A stretch of 64,000 nucleotides of DNA from Xenorhabdus japonica (GTDB lineage Bacteria > Pseudomonadota > Gammaproteobacteria > Enterobacterales > Enterobacteriaceae). Below are positions 9,721 through 20,739 of the stretch, piece by piece. The position numbers and the translations under genes were made by a program. The first letter of the stretch is position 1, and each line of letters opens with the position of its first letter. The stretch covers positions 1-64,000 of the forward strand of contig NZ_FOVO01000010.1 in NCBI RefSeq assembly GCF_900115195.1, given 5' to 3'. The notes under the pieces are model-generated. The model was given only the letters and a program-made list of their open reading frames with translations, did no database searches and had not been told where the DNA came from.

Positions 9721-10157
9721 CTTAGAAATTTTCACTTCTTAGCTTTTAGAAGCTTTACCTCTGAAACTTACCCAGAAGCTTTTCTTCAAGCCCTTCGTCG
9801 CTGCGATGGCGCACATATTACTTTCCCTGTCTGATAAGTCAAACATTTTTTCGCAACTTTTTTTCTTTTGCGTACTTAACACGCGAAATGCTTGGTTTAG
9901 CATCTAAAGGGCTGTTTTATCAACAGTGAAATCATCTAAAAACCATAAAGTTTACGAAAATGATTATTCAACACTATGGCCTCATGAACGATGCCTTTTC
10001 AACAGATAGAAAATAAAAAGACGTGAGAGAATAGAATCAAGATATCAAAAAGAGATAAACGCAATAGATTTACAGGACAGGGAAGTAAAAAAGAAAGCAG
10101 AAAGAAAAAAGCAGAGTAGCGCCCAAGTGTTAAAAAAGCATGGACGCCATTCTTGAA
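9721..10157. other. Spacer between csrA and the tRNA cluster
   Basis: Together with the tRNA promoter this makes 485 bp without a gene between tRNA-Ser and csrA. I saw only small AT-rich inverted repeats (for example ATGCT/AGCAT near 9889-9905) and no coding or RNA signature. Confidence 0.5.
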
Positions 10158-10343
10158 TTAAAAAGTTGTAGGCTGAGATTTCTCTGCCTGAATCCGTTGA
10201 TAAATTTCTTCACGGTGAACAGAAACTTCCTTGGGCGCATTTACACCAATGCGAACTTGGTTGCCTTTAACTCCCAGTACTGTGACTGTTACCTCATCGC
10301 CTATCATGAGTGTTTCACCAACTCGACGAGTCAGAATAAGCAT
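10158..10343 (-). CDS. csrA: Carbon storage regulator CsrA
   Basis: CsrA is a dimeric RNA-binding protein that binds GGA motifs in mRNA leaders and controls carbon storage, motility and virulence-related genes. In Xenorhabdus and its relatives it is expected to influence secondary metabolism. The 61-residue protein starts [20 protein letters not shown] and includes [25 protein letters not shown], with the functional Arg44 in VHREEI. It lies between alaS and the tRNA cluster as in E. coli. Confidence 0.98.
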   Translation of the reverse strand: MLILTRRVGETLMIGDEVTVTVLGVKGNQVRIGVNAPKEVSVHREEIYQRIQAEKSQPTTF

Positions 10344-10361
10344 TCTTTGCTCCTTGAAAAT
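10344..10361 (-). promoter_or_regulatory. csrA ribosome binding site with CsrA-type GGA motif
   Basis: On the minus strand the leader reads CAAGGAGCAAAGA directly before the ATG, the same as in E. coli csrA. There the GGA within the ribosome binding site is bound by CsrA itself. Autoregulation here is inferred from that identity. Confidence 0.6.
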
Positions 10362-10537
10362 TTAAAAGAGTCGGGTCTCTAGGTTTCCCCGCTATTATCC
10401 ATCAAACACCGTGAAAACGTAAAGCAATGATATCTACTTAAAGTATAAGTAGTTTTGAACACCTTTCCTATATCTATAGGATAGCTAAAATATAAGTATG
10501 TGCCCAACATTTCAACAATTTCACAACAAAAAACATT

Positions 10538-10567
10538 CGGCACCATAAAAGCTTTTTTATGGTGCCG
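10538..10567 (-). terminator. Terminator of alaS
   Basis: A 13-bp perfect stem (CGGCACCATAAAA / TTTTATGGTGCCG) has a 4-base loop. On the minus strand it is followed by AATG and then six T residues. It lies 21 bases past the alaS stop. Confidence 0.8.
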
Positions 10568-10587
10568 CAGCTTCACGGCAATACCAA

Positions 10588-13215
10588 CTATAACCGCAAT
10601 GTTACCCACTCTTCTACACTAGCTAATGCGGAAGGAAGAGCTGCTACATCAGTCCCGCCAGCCTGAGCCAGATCAAGGCGCCCTCCTCCTTTACCTCCAA
10701 CTTGTTGGGCAACAAAAGAGATTAAATCTCCTGCTTTTATTCTAGCAGTCAAATCCTTTGTTATACCAACAATTAGGCTGACTTTATCACCAGTCACGGT
10801 AGAAAGCACAATAATTGCTGATCCCAATTGATTTTTTAGATCATCAACCATCGTTCTGAGCACTTTCGGTTCTATATCACCTAACTGTGTTACCAGTAAA
10901 CGAACACCTTGGATTTCCTTGGCTTGATTCGCCAAAGAGGAGCTTTCCTGAGCTGCTTGCTGAGATTTTAACTGTTGCAACTCTTTTTCCAATTGCTTCG
11001 TTCTGTCCAGTGTCGTTTTCACTTTCTCATTCAGGCTATTGATATCACCTTTCACCAGATGAGCAATGTCTTGCAGTAAATCAGCCTGCTGATAGATAGA
11101 GTTTAATGCAGTTTGCCCCGTAATAGCTTCAATACGGCGGATTCCTGCTGCTGTACCTGATTCACTGGATATACGGAACAACCCGATATCACCTGTGCGA
11201 CTCGCATGAGTACCACCGCATAGCTCGGTAGAAAAGCCTCCCATGCTAAGTACACGCACCTTTTCGTCATACTTCTCGCCAAACAGTGCCATGGCACCAT
11301 TGGCTTTTGCTTCTTCCAGCTCCATTAATTCTGTAACAATTGGTGAATTTTTGCGAATTTCTCCATTCACCAAGTTTTCGACTTGACGGATCTGTTCTGG
11401 CTTCATGGCCTCAAAGTGAGAGAAATCAAAGCGCAGGTACTTATCATTTACTAAAGAACCTTTCTGGGCAACGTGTTCTCCCAAAATTTGGCGTAATGCC
11501 GAATGTAACAGATGAGTTGCCGAGTGGTTCAAACGGATCGTGTCTCTGCGTACCACATTAATTTCAGCATTAACTGTATGATTAACGCTCAAGCTACCAC
11601 TTGTCAATTTGCCAATGTGTCCAATTGCCTGAGCATATTTTTGTGTATCGAGGACTTCAAATACACCATTGTCATGGGACAATTTCCCTGTATCACCAAC
11701 CTGTCCACCAGATTCAGCATAGAAAGCGGTTTTATCAAGGATAACAATCGCTTCTTCACCAGTATGAATTTGATCAACAGCTTGACCATTGCGGAAAATA
11801 GCGATAACTGCAGCTTGCTGTGAATTATGTTCATAACCACAGAAATCACTGCGTCCATCAACTTTAATCAATTCATTGTAATCTGTACTAAAGCCACTGG
11901 ATTCACGAGCGCGGCGACGCTGGTTTTCCATCGCTGCCTCAAAACCGGCTTCATCAACTTTGATATTACGTTCGCGACAAACATCTGCAGTTAAGTCAAC
12001 AGGGAAGCCATAAGTATCATACAAACGGAAAGCTGTTTCACCATCAAGAATAGCACCTGATAATTTGGCCAATTCTTCATCCAGAAGTTGTAAGCCACGT
12101 TCCAAAGTACGAGCAAACTGTTCTTCTTCTGTTTTCAATACCTGCTCAACCAAGGCTTGCTGCTGTCTCAACTCTTCACCAGCCGCACCCATGATTTCAA
12201 TCAGTGGAGCAACCAATTTATAGAAGAAAACATCCTTTGCTCCCAGCATATTTCCGTGACGAACAGCACGCCGGATGATACGACGAAGTACATATCCACG
12301 GTTTTCATTGGATGGAATAACACCATCACAAATCAAGAATGCACATGCTCGGATATGATCCGCAATAACTCGCAAAGATTTATTGGTAAAATCTGTTGCT
12401 CCTGTTACTTTTGCAACTGACGCAATCAGATTTTGGAATAGGTCAATCTCGTAGTTGGAGTTAACGTGCTGCAAAACTGCAGTGATACGTTCCAAACCCA
12501 TGCCAGTATCAACAGAGGGTTTTGGCAATGGCTCCATCGTGCCGTCAGCATGGCGATTGAATTGCATGAAAACAGTGTTCCAAATTTCAATATATCGATC
12601 ACCATCTTCTTCTGGGCTGCCTGGAGGGCCTCCCCAAATATGCTCACCGTGGTCGTAAAAAATTTCCGTACAAGGACCACATGGCCCAGTATCTCCCATT
12701 TGCCAGAAATTATCTGACGCATATGGAGCGCCTTTGTTATCGCCTATACGAATGATTTTTTCTGCCGGAACGCCAACTTCTTTATGCCAAATGTCATAAG
12801 CTTCATCGTCGGTCTCATAGACAGTAACCCACAGTTTTTCTTTTGGCAGATTAAACCACTCTTCGCTGGTCAGCAACTCCCATGCGTATTTAATTGCATC
12901 TTGTTTAAAATAATCGCCGAAACTGAAGTTACCCAACATTTCAAAGAAAGTGTGGTGACGGGCCGTATAGCCCACATTTTCTAAATCGTTATGCTTACCG
13001 CCAGCACGAACACAGCGCTGAGCCGTTGTTGCTCTAGAATAAGGTCTATTATCCAATCCAAGAAAGACATCTTTGAACTGGTTCATCCCTGCATTGGTGA
13101 ACAACAATGTTGGATCATTGGTTGGCACCAACGAACTGCTTGGTACTATCTGGTGCCCTTTAGTATGAAAAAAGTCAAGAAACGCTTGACGGATCTCAGC
13201 GGTGCTTTTGCTCAT
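10588..13215 (-). CDS. alaS: Alanyl-tRNA synthetase
   Basis: AlaRS charges tRNA-Ala, recognising its G3-U70 pair, and hydrolyses misacylated Ser- and Gly-tRNA. The 875-residue protein has a class II catalytic core with [15 protein letters not shown] and [16 protein letters not shown]. An editing domain carries zinc-site motifs HSATHLL (about 566) and [13 protein letters not shown] (about 667). A coiled coil and the glycine-rich C-Ala domain ([16 protein letters not shown]) follow. The ATG at 13215 gives [16 protein letters not shown], the usual start. The gene lies upstream of csrA, as is conserved in gammaproteobacteria. Confidence 0.98.
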   Translation of the reverse strand: MSKSTAEIRQAFLDFFHTKGHQIVPSSSLVPTNDPTLLFTNAGMNQFKDVFLGLDNRPYSRATTAQRCVRAGGKHNDLENVGYTARHHTFFEMLGNFSFGDYFKQDAIKYAWELLTSEEWFNLPKEKLWVTVYETDDEAYDIWHKEVGVPAEKIIRIGDNKGAPYASDNFWQMGDTGPCGPCTEIFYDHGEHIWGGPPGSPEEDGDRYIEIWNTVFMQFNRHADGTMEPLPKPSVDTGMGLERITAVLQHVNSNYEIDLFQNLIASVAKVTGATDFTNKSLRVIADHIRACAFLICDGVIPSNENRGYVLRRIIRRAVRHGNMLGAKDVFFYKLVAPLIEIMGAAGEELRQQQALVEQVLKTEEEQFARTLERGLQLLDEELAKLSGAILDGETAFRLYDTYGFPVDLTADVCRERNIKVDEAGFEAAMENQRRRARESSGFSTDYNELIKVDGRSDFCGYEHNSQQAAVIAIFRNGQAVDQIHTGEEAIVILDKTAFYAESGGQVGDTGKLSHDNGVFEVLDTQKYAQAIGHIGKLTSGSLSVNHTVNAEINVVRRDTIRLNHSATHLLHSALRQILGEHVAQKGSLVNDKYLRFDFSHFEAMKPEQIRQVENLVNGEIRKNSPIVTELMELEEAKANGAMALFGEKYDEKVRVLSMGGFSTELCGGTHASRTGDIGLFRISSESGTAAGIRRIEAITGQTALNSIYQQADLLQDIAHLVKGDINSLNEKVKTTLDRTKQLEKELQQLKSQQAAQESSSLANQAKEIQGVRLLVTQLGDIEPKVLRTMVDDLKNQLGSAIIVLSTVTGDKVSLIVGITKDLTARIKAGDLISFVAQQVGGKGGGRLDLAQAGGTDVAALPSALASVEEWVTLRL

Positions 13216-13462
13216 AATTGTCCCGAAATCAAGCTGAAAATACAGATTTTTGAATGGTTGAGGTGGTATATTGCATCACCATTTCAACTCACGAATAAAT
13301 TAAAATAGGGTTAAGATAGAGTGTCTTCCATAAGAAGTAAAATCCCATATAAATCCATTCGCTTTTCAGCATTGTAATTCGTCTAGGGATTTTCTGAAAG
13401 TCTGTTCGTTACACCTGTTTCGATACGCTTATTGCAAGGATGTTTATTTCTCTTATAAAAAC
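13216..13462. other. recA-alaS spacer lacking recX
   Basis: In most enterobacteria recX lies between recA and alaS. Here about 330 bp separate the two genes (13216-13548, including the recA terminator). I see no open frame of useful length and nothing resembling RecX in any frame. Confidence 0.7.
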
Positions 13463-13493
13463 AAAAACCACATCCGATATGAATGTGGTTTTT
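13463..13493 (-). terminator. Terminator of recA
   Basis: An 11-bp stem (AAAAACCACAT / ATGTGGTTTTT) is followed on the minus strand by further T residues. It lies 56 bases past the recA stop and would end recA transcription before alaS. Confidence 0.85.
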
Positions 13494-13548
13494 AAAAGCC
13501 TATTTGGCCCTGTATTGCAACTGAATATGGAAAATGAATGAAAAGTAA

Positions 13549-14625
13549 TTAAAACTCTTCGTTATTCACTTCTTCGCCGTTGTCTTCAAAATCTGTCACG
13601 TAATCCGCAGCGGCACTACTGAAGCCGCCTGTATTGTTCAACAGCAAGTCACGTAGTTTCTTATCCAATTCAGATGCAGTTTCTGGATGTTCTTTCAGAT
13701 AGGTAGTGGCATTCGCTTTACCTTGCCCAATTTTATCGCCATTGTAGCTATACCATGCACCCGCTTTTTCCACCATTTTGTGTTTAACACCGAGATCGAT
13801 TAGTTCACCAAAAGTGTTAATGCCTTCACCATAAAGAATTTGGAATTCAGCCTGTTTAAATGGTGCAGCAACCTTGTTTTTGACTACTTTCACACGTGTT
13901 TCGCTACCAACAACTTCGTCACCATTTTTCACCGAGCCAGTACGACGAATATCCAAACGGACAGATGCATAGAACTTCAGCGCATTACCACCAGTGGTCG
14001 TTTCAGGGTTACCAAACATCACGCCAATTTTCATGCGAATCTGGTTGATGAAGATCAGCAGGGTGTTCGAGTTTTTCAAATTCCCCGCCAGCTTACGCAT
14101 AGCTTGACTCATCATACGTGCAGCCAGACCCATGTGAGAGTCGCCAATTTCGCCTTCAATTTCTGCTTTTGGTGTTAATGCTGCAACAGAGTCAACAATA
14201 ATGACATCAACAGCACCAGAGCGTGATAAAGCATCACAGATTTCCAGTGCTTGTTCACCAGTATCAGGCTGAGAACACAACAAATTATCAATATCTACAC
14301 CCAGTTTTTTCGCATAAACCGGATCAAGGGCATGTTCGGCATCAATAAAAGCACAAGTTCTGCCTTCGCGCTGAGCAGCAGCAATAACTTGCAATGTCAG
14401 CGTTGTCTTACCGGAAGATTCTGGCCCATATATTTCAACAATACGACCCATTGGCAAACCACCTGCACCCAATGCAATATCCAGTGACAGGGAACCGGTA
14501 GAGATCGTTTCAACATCCATTGAGCGGTTTTCACCCAAACGCATGATGGAACCTTTACCAAATTGTTTCTCAATTTGGCCCAGCGCTGCTGCTAGTGCTT
14601 TTTGTTTGTTTTCATCGTTAGCCAT
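13549..14625 (-). CDS. recA: Recombinase RecA
   Basis: RecA forms filaments on single-stranded DNA, drives strand exchange and stimulates LexA self-cleavage. The 358-residue protein starts [20 protein letters not shown]. It has Walker [10 protein letters not shown] (about 66-74), Walker [21 protein letters not shown], the L2-region [16 protein letters not shown], and an acidic tail ([14 protein letters not shown]). I chose the ATG at 14625 because it has GGAG upstream and the standard N terminus. The frame is open to 14688, but that part overlaps the promoter side of the LexA-controlled region. Confidence 0.98.
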   Translation of the reverse strand: MANDENKQKALAAALGQIEKQFGKGSIMRLGENRSMDVETISTGSLSLDIALGAGGLPMGRIVEIYGPESSGKTTLTLQVIAAAQREGRTCAFIDAEHALDPVYAKKLGVDIDNLLCSQPDTGEQALEICDALSRSGAVDVIIVDSVAALTPKAEIEGEIGDSHMGLAARMMSQAMRKLAGNLKNSNTLLIFINQIRMKIGVMFGNPETTTGGNALKFYASVRLDIRRTGSVKNGDEVVGSETRVKVVKNKVAAPFKQAEFQILYGEGINTFGELIDLGVKHKMVEKAGAWYSYNGDKIGQGKANATTYLKEHPETASELDKKLRDLLLNNTGGFSSAAADYVTDFEDNGEEVNNEEF

Positions 14626-14699
14626 GTTTACTCCTTCGCAAGCAATGAAGGGGCTGCCCCACTGCTGATAAACTGTTTCTGATACCAAAGTGCTGCATG

Positions 14700-14727
14700 A
14701 TTATACTGTATAATCATACAGCATCAA
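14700..14727 (-). promoter_or_regulatory. recA promoter with overlapping LexA (SOS) box
   Basis: On the minus strand the -35 TTGATG (14722-14727) and -10 TATAAT (14700-14705) are 16 bases apart. The spacer is exactly the SOS box CTGTATGATTATACAG (14706-14721), which fits CTGT-N8-ACAG. The layout is the same as at E. coli recA, so LexA bound here would occlude the promoter. Confidence 0.92.
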
Positions 14728-14728
14728 G

Positions 14729-15232
14729 CTAATTTTTTATGATTTCTTCCAACAAAGTTTTTAAAGAAAAAATGACGGCTTGTAGACGCACGGTATCGCG
14801 ATCACCTGAAAAATGCTGGCGATATGTCACCGTCTGTATATCTTCATCAACATGAAAGGCAAATCCAAACCAAACTGTGCCAGTTGGTTTTTCTTCACTT
14901 CCACCATCCGGCCCGGCAATGCCACTGACAGCAACAGACACATCAGCTTTGGCAGCTATTAATGCCCCTGCGGCCATTTCTTTTACAACCTGTTCACTTA
15001 CCGCACCAAATCGTGCCAATGATTCTGGGGAAACACCCAACATTTCATGTTTAGCATCATTACTGTAAGTCACGAAACTACGATTAAAATAGGCCGAACT
15101 TCCCGCAATATCTGTGAGCACTTTGGCTATCCAGCCTCCTGTGCACGACTCTACACAAGTCACGGATAATTTTCTCTGTTTTAATCTCTTTCCGAGTTCA
15201 ATACTAAGCTGATTCAGGATTTTTTCATCCAT
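14729..15232 (-). CDS. pncC: Nicotinamide-nucleotide amidohydrolase (CinA C-terminal domain)
   Basis: PncC deamidates nicotinamide mononucleotide to nicotinate mononucleotide, recycling the NMN released by NAD-dependent DNA ligase. The 167-residue protein is a stand-alone CinA C-terminal domain with VTCVESCTGGWIAKVLTDIAGSS in the N-terminal third (catalytic serine region), FVTYSNDAKHEMLGV and AVSGIAGPDGGSEEKPTGTV. It lies directly upstream of recA in the same direction, the conserved order. The recA promoter and LexA box begin right at its stop codon. Confidence 0.94.
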   Translation of the reverse strand: MDEKILNQLSIELGKRLKQRKLSVTCVESCTGGWIAKVLTDIAGSSAYFNRSFVTYSNDAKHEMLGVSPESLARFGAVSEQVVKEMAAGALIAAKADVSVAVSGIAGPDGGSEEKPTGTVWFGFAFHVDEDIQTVTYRQHFSGDRDTVRLQAVIFSLKTLLEEIIKN

Positions 15233-15257
15233 AACAGGCCTTCAATTCTATAAGAAA

Positions 15258-16442
15258 TTAATTTTTCCGAAGCAGATCCCAAATCCATAGCCCTCCAATT
15301 GCCAAAGAAAGCAAAATACCAAAACTAATACCGACAGCAACAACCGACGCTCCCAACATGACGGAAATTGAATACAGCCCCAGCATTACCAGCATGGCAC
15401 TGTTTTCGCCAAGATTTTGTACGGCAACGGCTTTACCTGCTCCCATCGCACGCTTTCCATGCTCTTGCAGCAATGCATTTAATGGAACGACAAAAAGTCC
15501 ACCAAACACCCCGAGGACAATCAGAATTAAGTAGGAAAATACTATTGATTGCTGAGTAGCAAAAAGAATGACCATGAATCCAATTAAGATCCCCGCTGGC
15601 ATACAGCGACGAACAGTTTTCAATGTAATAAACCGCGCAGCCAAACCTGCTCCAACAATAATACCAATAGCAACTACAGCATTCATCAATGTTGGAGTCG
15701 TATTGCCGTCAATCCCCAGAACAACAGGAACCCATGCAACCAACAAGAAGCGCAGCGTGATACCTGCCCCCCAAAATAAACTCGTGCCCACCAATGAAAA
15801 TCGTGTTTCCTGATTACGCCAGAGTGAAACACAAACCGCGATGAAATCCACCAATATTTTTTTGGGATTCCACCCCTCGCTTTCACGAGCTACAGCCAGA
15901 CAAGGTGTATAGAAATTGGACACGACCGCAACACTATACAACAAGGCACAAAGCCCCAATGCCGATACCAGACTCACATCAGAAAGGAAACCACCAGCAA
16001 CTGAACCAATCAGGATGGCTGCAATGGTCGAAGCTTCCATCATGCCATTGGCTTTTACCAAACGTCCGCCATCTATCAATTCACCCAAAATTCCGTATTT
16101 GGCGGGAGAATAGGCTGCAGCCCCAATTCCCACTAAGGTATATCCCAGAAAAGGATTCATATCGATACAAATGCTGATAGCTCCAAGTAATTTGATGCCA
16201 TTAGAAAAGAGCATGACACGCCCTTTTGAAAATCGATCTGCAATTTGCCCTACAAAGGGAGCAAGTACAATATAAGTCAGGACAAAAACAATTTGCAGGG
16301 CTGGCCAGCTCCATTCGGGATAAGACTCCGCCTTCAATTGAGCTAAAATGGTAAAGAACAGCGCATTGTCAGCAAAAGCAGAGAGAAATTGCGACACCAA
16401 TACCGCTTTCATTCCCCGATTTAACAGCGGTTGTGTCTCCAT
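15258..16442 (-). CDS. lplT: Lysophospholipid transporter LplT
   Basis: LplT is a major-facilitator protein that flips lysophospholipids across the inner membrane to Aas for reacylation. The 394-residue protein has about twelve hydrophobic segments and family stretches such as [14 protein letters not shown] (about 24-37), [21 protein letters not shown] and [19 protein letters not shown]. It starts 16 bases past the end of aas, as in E. coli where the two genes form one operon. Because aas is frameshifted in this sequence, LplT may deliver substrate to an acyltransferase that is not made at full length. Confidence 0.93.
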   Translation of the reverse strand: METQPLLNRGMKAVLVSQFLSAFADNALFFTILAQLKAESYPEWSWPALQIVFVLTYIVLAPFVGQIADRFSKGRVMLFSNGIKLLGAISICIDMNPFLGYTLVGIGAAAYSPAKYGILGELIDGGRLVKANGMMEASTIAAILIGSVAGGFLSDVSLVSALGLCALLYSVAVVSNFYTPCLAVARESEGWNPKKILVDFIAVCVSLWRNQETRFSLVGTSLFWGAGITLRFLLVAWVPVVLGIDGNTTPTLMNAVVAIGIIVGAGLAARFITLKTVRRCMPAGILIGFMVILFATQQSIVFSYLILIVLGVFGGLFVVPLNALLQEHGKRAMGAGKAVAVQNLGENSAMLVMLGLYSISVMLGASVVAVGISFGILLSLAIGGLWIWDLLRKN

Positions 16443-16458
16443 AGTGTCATTCTTTTCC

Positions 16459-18613
16459 CTACTCCTGTTCAGCCATTTTTCTCAATGTGACAAAATCCGG
16501 TTTGCCACTGCCAAGCAAAGGAAGTTGCTTCACATAACGAATATTTCGTGGAACCGACAACTCAGGCATTCCCATTTCGCGAGCGACTCCCAACATTGCA
16601 TTTCTATTTAAATTTGCATCTGTTGTGAACAATACCAGCGCTTCGCCTTTGTTTTGATCACTCTTGGCTGTAGCCGCATGCAGCGCATCATTAGAAACGC
16701 GAGAAGCTATTTGTTCCACCGCTTCGAGAGAAACCATTTCTCCCGCAAGTTTGGCAAATCGCTTCACACGCCCCTTAATCGTACAAAAGCCCTCGTCATC
16801 AATAGAAACAATATCCCCGGTATCGTACCAGCCAGTTTGATTATTCCCTTCTGCGTCTTCTGCAGATGGCGGCTCTAGGCGATCAGGTGCTTCAACCCGC
16901 AGATAGCCCTTCATAATATTCGGCCCACGTAGCTGTAAACGGCCGCCTTCTTCAATGCCTTGTACTGGCAAAAAAACGAGCGTCCATACCTGGTAAAATC
17001 CGCCCAACTGTTCCCGGTTTTGCCACCATCGGCACATTGATTGCTACTACAGGAGCACATTCCGTCACCCCATAACCTTCCAGAATACGGATACCAAATT
17101 TATCCTGCCAAACACGTTTGGTGTTTTCTGACAATTTTTCTGCTCCGGCCACCACATAACGTAGACGGGCAAAATCATAAGGATGGGCAAAACGAGCGTA
17201 ATTACCCAAGAAAGTCGAAGTTCCGAACAGCACGGTACAGTTACGGTCATAGACCAATTCAGGCACAACACGATAATGTAACGGGCTTGGATAAAGGAAC
17301 ACGCGGCTGCCTGTCATTAACGGAGTAAATAAACCAACTGTCAAGCCAAACGCATGAAACAATAGCAAAGAGGACATAAAGCGGTCTAGAGGAGTAAAAT
17401 CAGCAATCGTTTTTATCTGCTCAACGTTCGCCAGTAGGCTGACATGGCTGTGGGCAACGCCTTTTGGTGCACCTTCTGATCCTGACGTAAACAGGATCAA
17501 TGCATCATCATCTGGTTTTTGTGAGGCCAAAATAGCTTTGGAAGGGAAAATCAAATGCCACAATACCCAAAGTTTATCTTCCCGAGTGATCGTATCTTTT
17601 AAATCTTCGAGATAGACCCAATTAGCCTCTGTCACCTGTTCTGGCAGATGGGTTAATTGCCCTTTTTCCAGAAATTGGCGGGATGTTACGATGGTTTTGA
17701 TGGTTGCCGCCTGCATGGCATTCTTAATGCCGTTACTTCCTGCTGTATAGTTAAGAAGGGCCGGTACTCGCCCTTTTAACGAAGCGCCATAGATGACAGC
17801 CGCCGTCACAGTTGCATTCGGCAACAGCAGACCAATTCGTTCACCTTCTTGTGTAAAACGCTCTAAGATTCGGCTGACACCCAATATTTTTTTCAATAAT
17901 GAGTGATAGCTATCTTCTTTAAAATTCACATCCTCAATGCAGGGCTTAAAGCGACCAAAGCGTTTTTGCGCAGTAAGGTAAGCACTGAACAATGTCTCCT
18001 TTGGACGCGTTTGCATTCTTACTTCCATCATAATGGCATGGAGATGTTCTCCTGCTAAACGGCGGCGTGTTGTTGAATCAGGTGCATCCGGCATTGGCAA
18101 ATCGACGGCAGGTAAGATCTTGATGGTGACTTTCGGGAACCAATGTAACTTCATAATTCCTTTTAACCGACCAAAAACCGTTTGTTCTGCACCATCAATT
18201 CGGATTGGGACTACTTTTGCTTCTGATTTCGCGGCAATAAAAGCGGCACCCTCATAAATTTTCATGAGGGAACCAGTCACAGTGATCCTTCCTTCGGGAA
18301 AAATCACAATCGGGCGCCCTTTATCCACTTCTTTAACCAATGTTCTGACAGCCATTGGATTGGTAGGATCTAAAGGTACAACACCCGCATAGGACTTAAT
18401 AAATTTGAAGAAGCTGCGGCTCGCAATATTAGAATAGATAGCGAATACAGGTTTTACCGGCAAGAATAGCCCAATTAACAGGCCATCCAGAAACGAAATA
18501 TGATTGGGAGTAATAATACATTTAGGGTGTTTTAGCTGTTTATCATCCCCTTCAACTGTCACCCTAAAGAGAACACGAACAAGTAACCGAATAAAATTTA
18601 AGAGCATATCCAT
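16459..18613 (-). pseudogene. aas: Bifunctional 2-acylglycerophosphoethanolamine acyltransferase / acyl-ACP synthetase, frameshifted
   Basis: Aas reacylates lysophosphatidylethanolamine using acyl-ACP that it makes itself. The first frame (18613 to about 16952) holds the acyltransferase domain with NHISFLD (about 37-43) and [11 protein letters not shown]. It also holds most of the AMP-binding domain, with [13 protein letters not shown] and [12 protein letters not shown]. It stops soon after [12 protein letters not shown]. The next frame continues at once with [17 protein letters not shown] and runs to 16459. The shift falls at a run of seven A's at 16970-16976 (T's on the coding strand). Removing one base restores a 717-residue protein, about the E. 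coli length. It may be a true lesion, a sequencing error or slippage. Confidence 0.9.
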
Positions 18614-18736
18614 ATCTCAAATATAATTAAATAAAATTAAAGTGAGTCAATAGAATGATACTATAATTTGTATAAGCAATCTGATATATAGGATTTCCCT
18701 GCTAAATAAAAAATAAACTTAAAAGTTCTTGATATA

Positions 18737-19267
18737 TCAAATTAGCTTATTTTGCTGGTTTAAAATATAAGATTTAACACAAGATACAATATCTTCTGTT
18801 GCAAGATTGGCATCAACAATGAAATCAGCACACTCTTGATATAATGATTCTCTTTCAATCAATATTTCTTCGATTTCTTCTATAATGGACTTTCCTGTTA
18901 GGCTAGGACGCTGTGAATTCTCTGGATTGAGTAATAACCGTTTACTCAAAACTTCTGCGGGTGCCTGCAAATAAATCACAATACCATTTTGTTGCATATA
19001 TTGGCGATTCTCAGGCAACAATACAATTCCCCCACCTGTTGAAATGACACTTTCACTCTGGCTAACCGCTTGTAATGTTTGGCTTTCCAATTTTCTGAAA
19101 TATTCCCAGCCATGTTGTTGAACAAGCTCGGCAATCGTCATTTCACTAACAGCCTGAACACTCTCATCAGTGTCAATAAATTTATACGACAATACTTCAG
19201 ACAACAACTTACCTATTGTCGTCTTCCCTGCACCACGTGCACCTACGATAAATAGAGTTTGTTTCAT
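18737..19267 (-). CDS. aroL: Shikimate kinase II
   Basis: The enzyme phosphorylates shikimate at the 3-hydroxyl in the common aromatic amino acid pathway. The 176-residue protein has the P-loop GARGAGKTT (about 9-17), the substrate residues DTD (about 33-35) and GGG (about 79-81), and the lid region with R(P)SLTGK. The match is closer to AroL than AroK (for example the NRQYMQQNGIVIYLQAP block). It stands alone between aas and proA. A TyrR-like box upstream suggests tyrosine-responsive control as in E. coli. Confidence 0.92.
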   Translation of the reverse strand: MKQTLFIVGARGAGKTTIGKLLSEVLSYKFIDTDESVQAVSEMTIAELVQQHGWEYFRKLESQTLQAVSQSESVISTGGGIVLLPENRQYMQQNGIVIYLQAPAEVLSKRLLLNPENSQRPSLTGKSIIEEIEEILIERESLYQECADFIVDANLATEDIVSCVKSYILNQQNKLI

Positions 19268-19316
19268 TTCATTGTATTCCTGAAGAGTTTACAAAATTAA
19301 GCCTAATATAAAGTAT

Positions 19317-19334
19317 AGTAACTAAATATTTACA
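19317..19334 (-). promoter_or_regulatory. Candidate TyrR box upstream of aroL
   Basis: The minus strand reads TGTAAA-TATTTA-GTTACT. It fits the TyrR pattern TGTAAA-N6-TTTACA in the first half and at four of six positions in the second, and it keeps the G-N14-C spacing. It lies about 50-67 bases before the aroL start. A second palindrome overlaps it (TTTACAC-TC-GTGTAAA, 19329-19344). Confidence 0.35.
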
Positions 19335-19363
19335 CTCGTGTAAAAAGATATTTTTGATGGAGC

Positions 19364-19393
19364 AAAAAGTCACACTTACAATTAAGTGTGACT
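19364..19393 (-). terminator. Terminator of proBA
   Basis: An 11-bp stem (AGTCACACTTA / TAAGTGTGACT) with a 4-base loop is followed by TTTTT on the minus strand, 40-69 bases past the proA stop. Confidence 0.85.
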
Positions 19394-19432
19394 CAACATA
19401 GTTCGACAAATTCCAATTAAAGTAAAATACGG

Positions 19433-20686
19433 TTAACTGCGAGGCAAATAATTACCATAACCAATCCACTTATACGTTGTCAGTGCATCAAGCCCCATTG
19501 GGCCTCTGGAGTGTAATTTCTGAGTACTGACAGCTACTTCAGCTCCCAAACCAAATTGTCCCCCATCGGTAAAACGAGTACTTGCATTCACATATACTGC
19601 TGCTGAATCCACATGACGCACAAAGTGATCAGCCAGCTGCAAAGAATCTGTCAGGATCGCATCAGAGTGGGCAGTGCCATAAGTACGAATGTGCTCAATA
19701 GCCTGCTCGATATTACTAACAACTTCCACATTCATATCCAAAGATAACCATTCATCACAGTAATCATCTTCTGTCACTTCGACGACGGTTGCAGGGCCAT
19801 CTCTCAACCATGCTATTGCTGATTCGCTTGCGTGCAATGTCACTCCCTGCTCTTTCATTTTGGTACTCAAAATGGGCAGGAAGTCAGCCGCTATCTTTTC
19901 ATGAACCAATAACGTTTCCAGTGAATTACAGGCACTTGGACGCTGAACTTTCGCATTAATAATTATTTCTAATGCTTTTTCAACATTGATGGTTTCATCC
20001 ACAAACGTGTGACAAACCCCAATGCCACCAGTAATCACAGGAATAGTTGATTGTTCCCGGCACAATTTATGTAATCCAGCCCCACCTCGAGGGATCAACA
20101 TATCGACATAGCGATCCATTTTCAGTAATTCAGCTACTAATTCACGATCTGGCTTATTGATAGCCTGAACCCCTGCAGTCGGTAAGCCACTTTGTTCCAA
20201 TGCCTGTTGTATGACTTTAACCATCGCCTGATTAGTATGATGGGTTTCTTTGCCACCACGAAGTATCACAGCATTACCTGTTTTCAGGCACAAAGATGCC
20301 ACATCAATAGTAACATTGGGGCGAGCTTCATAAATCACGCCAATCACCCCCAAAGGAACTCGGCGACGGCTCAATTGCAATCCACTATCCAATAATTGCC
20401 CATCAATGACTTGCCCTACAGGATCAGTCAGACGGCAGACTTGACGTACATCATAGGCAATCGCATTCAGTCGTTCAGGCGTCAGTAATAACCGATCGAG
20501 CAGCGCTTCACTCATTCCCTGTTCACGGGCTTGCTCCATATCTTGCTGATTGGCAGCAAGGAGAACTTCAATTTCTGCTTCCAACAAATCAGCAATATGA
20601 TTCAACGCTTGGTTTTTCTGGTTGGTACTTAATTGTGCCAATTGCCATGATGCTGCTTTGGCTGCTTTTCCCATCTGCTCTAGCAT
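19433..20686 (-). CDS. proA: Gamma-glutamyl phosphate reductase
   Basis: ProA reduces gamma-glutamyl phosphate with NADPH to glutamate semialdehyde, the second step of proline synthesis. The 417-residue protein belongs to the aldehyde dehydrogenase superfamily. It has [19 protein letters not shown] (about 111-129), the catalytic cysteine in [14 protein letters not shown] (about 249-262), and GRMT-like C-terminal blocks [20 protein letters not shown] and [13 protein letters not shown]. It lies 56 bases past proB and is followed by a terminator, so the two form a short operon. Confidence 0.97.
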   Translation of the reverse strand: MLEQMGKAAKAASWQLAQLSTNQKNQALNHIADLLEAEIEVLLAANQQDMEQAREQGMSEALLDRLLLTPERLNAIAYDVRQVCRLTDPVGQVIDGQLLDSGLQLSRRRVPLGVIGVIYEARPNVTIDVASLCLKTGNAVILRGGKETHHTNQAMVKVIQQALEQSGLPTAGVQAINKPDRELVAELLKMDRYVDMLIPRGGAGLHKLCREQSTIPVITGGIGVCHTFVDETINVEKALEIIINAKVQRPSACNSLETLLVHEKIAADFLPILSTKMKEQGVTLHASESAIAWLRDGPATVVEVTEDDYCDEWLSLDMNVEVVSNIEQAIEHIRTYGTAHSDAILTDSLQLADHFVRHVDSAAVYVNASTRFTDGGQFGLGAEVAVSTQKLHSRGPMGLDALTTYKWIGYGNYLPRS

Positions 20687-20739
20687 GGTGAAATCCTTAA
20701 CTCACGATCAATTATGATCTCTCAATTACGATTAATTCA

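Noticed and set aside
10140-10382. 80-codon frame antisense to csrA
   Set aside because: It covers csrA on the opposite strand completely; csrA is certain.
18614-18736. omrA/omrB sRNA genes near aas, where E. coli has them
   Set aside because: The spacer upstream of aas is short and AT-rich and shows neither the conserved OmrA/B 5' end nor a terminator hairpin.
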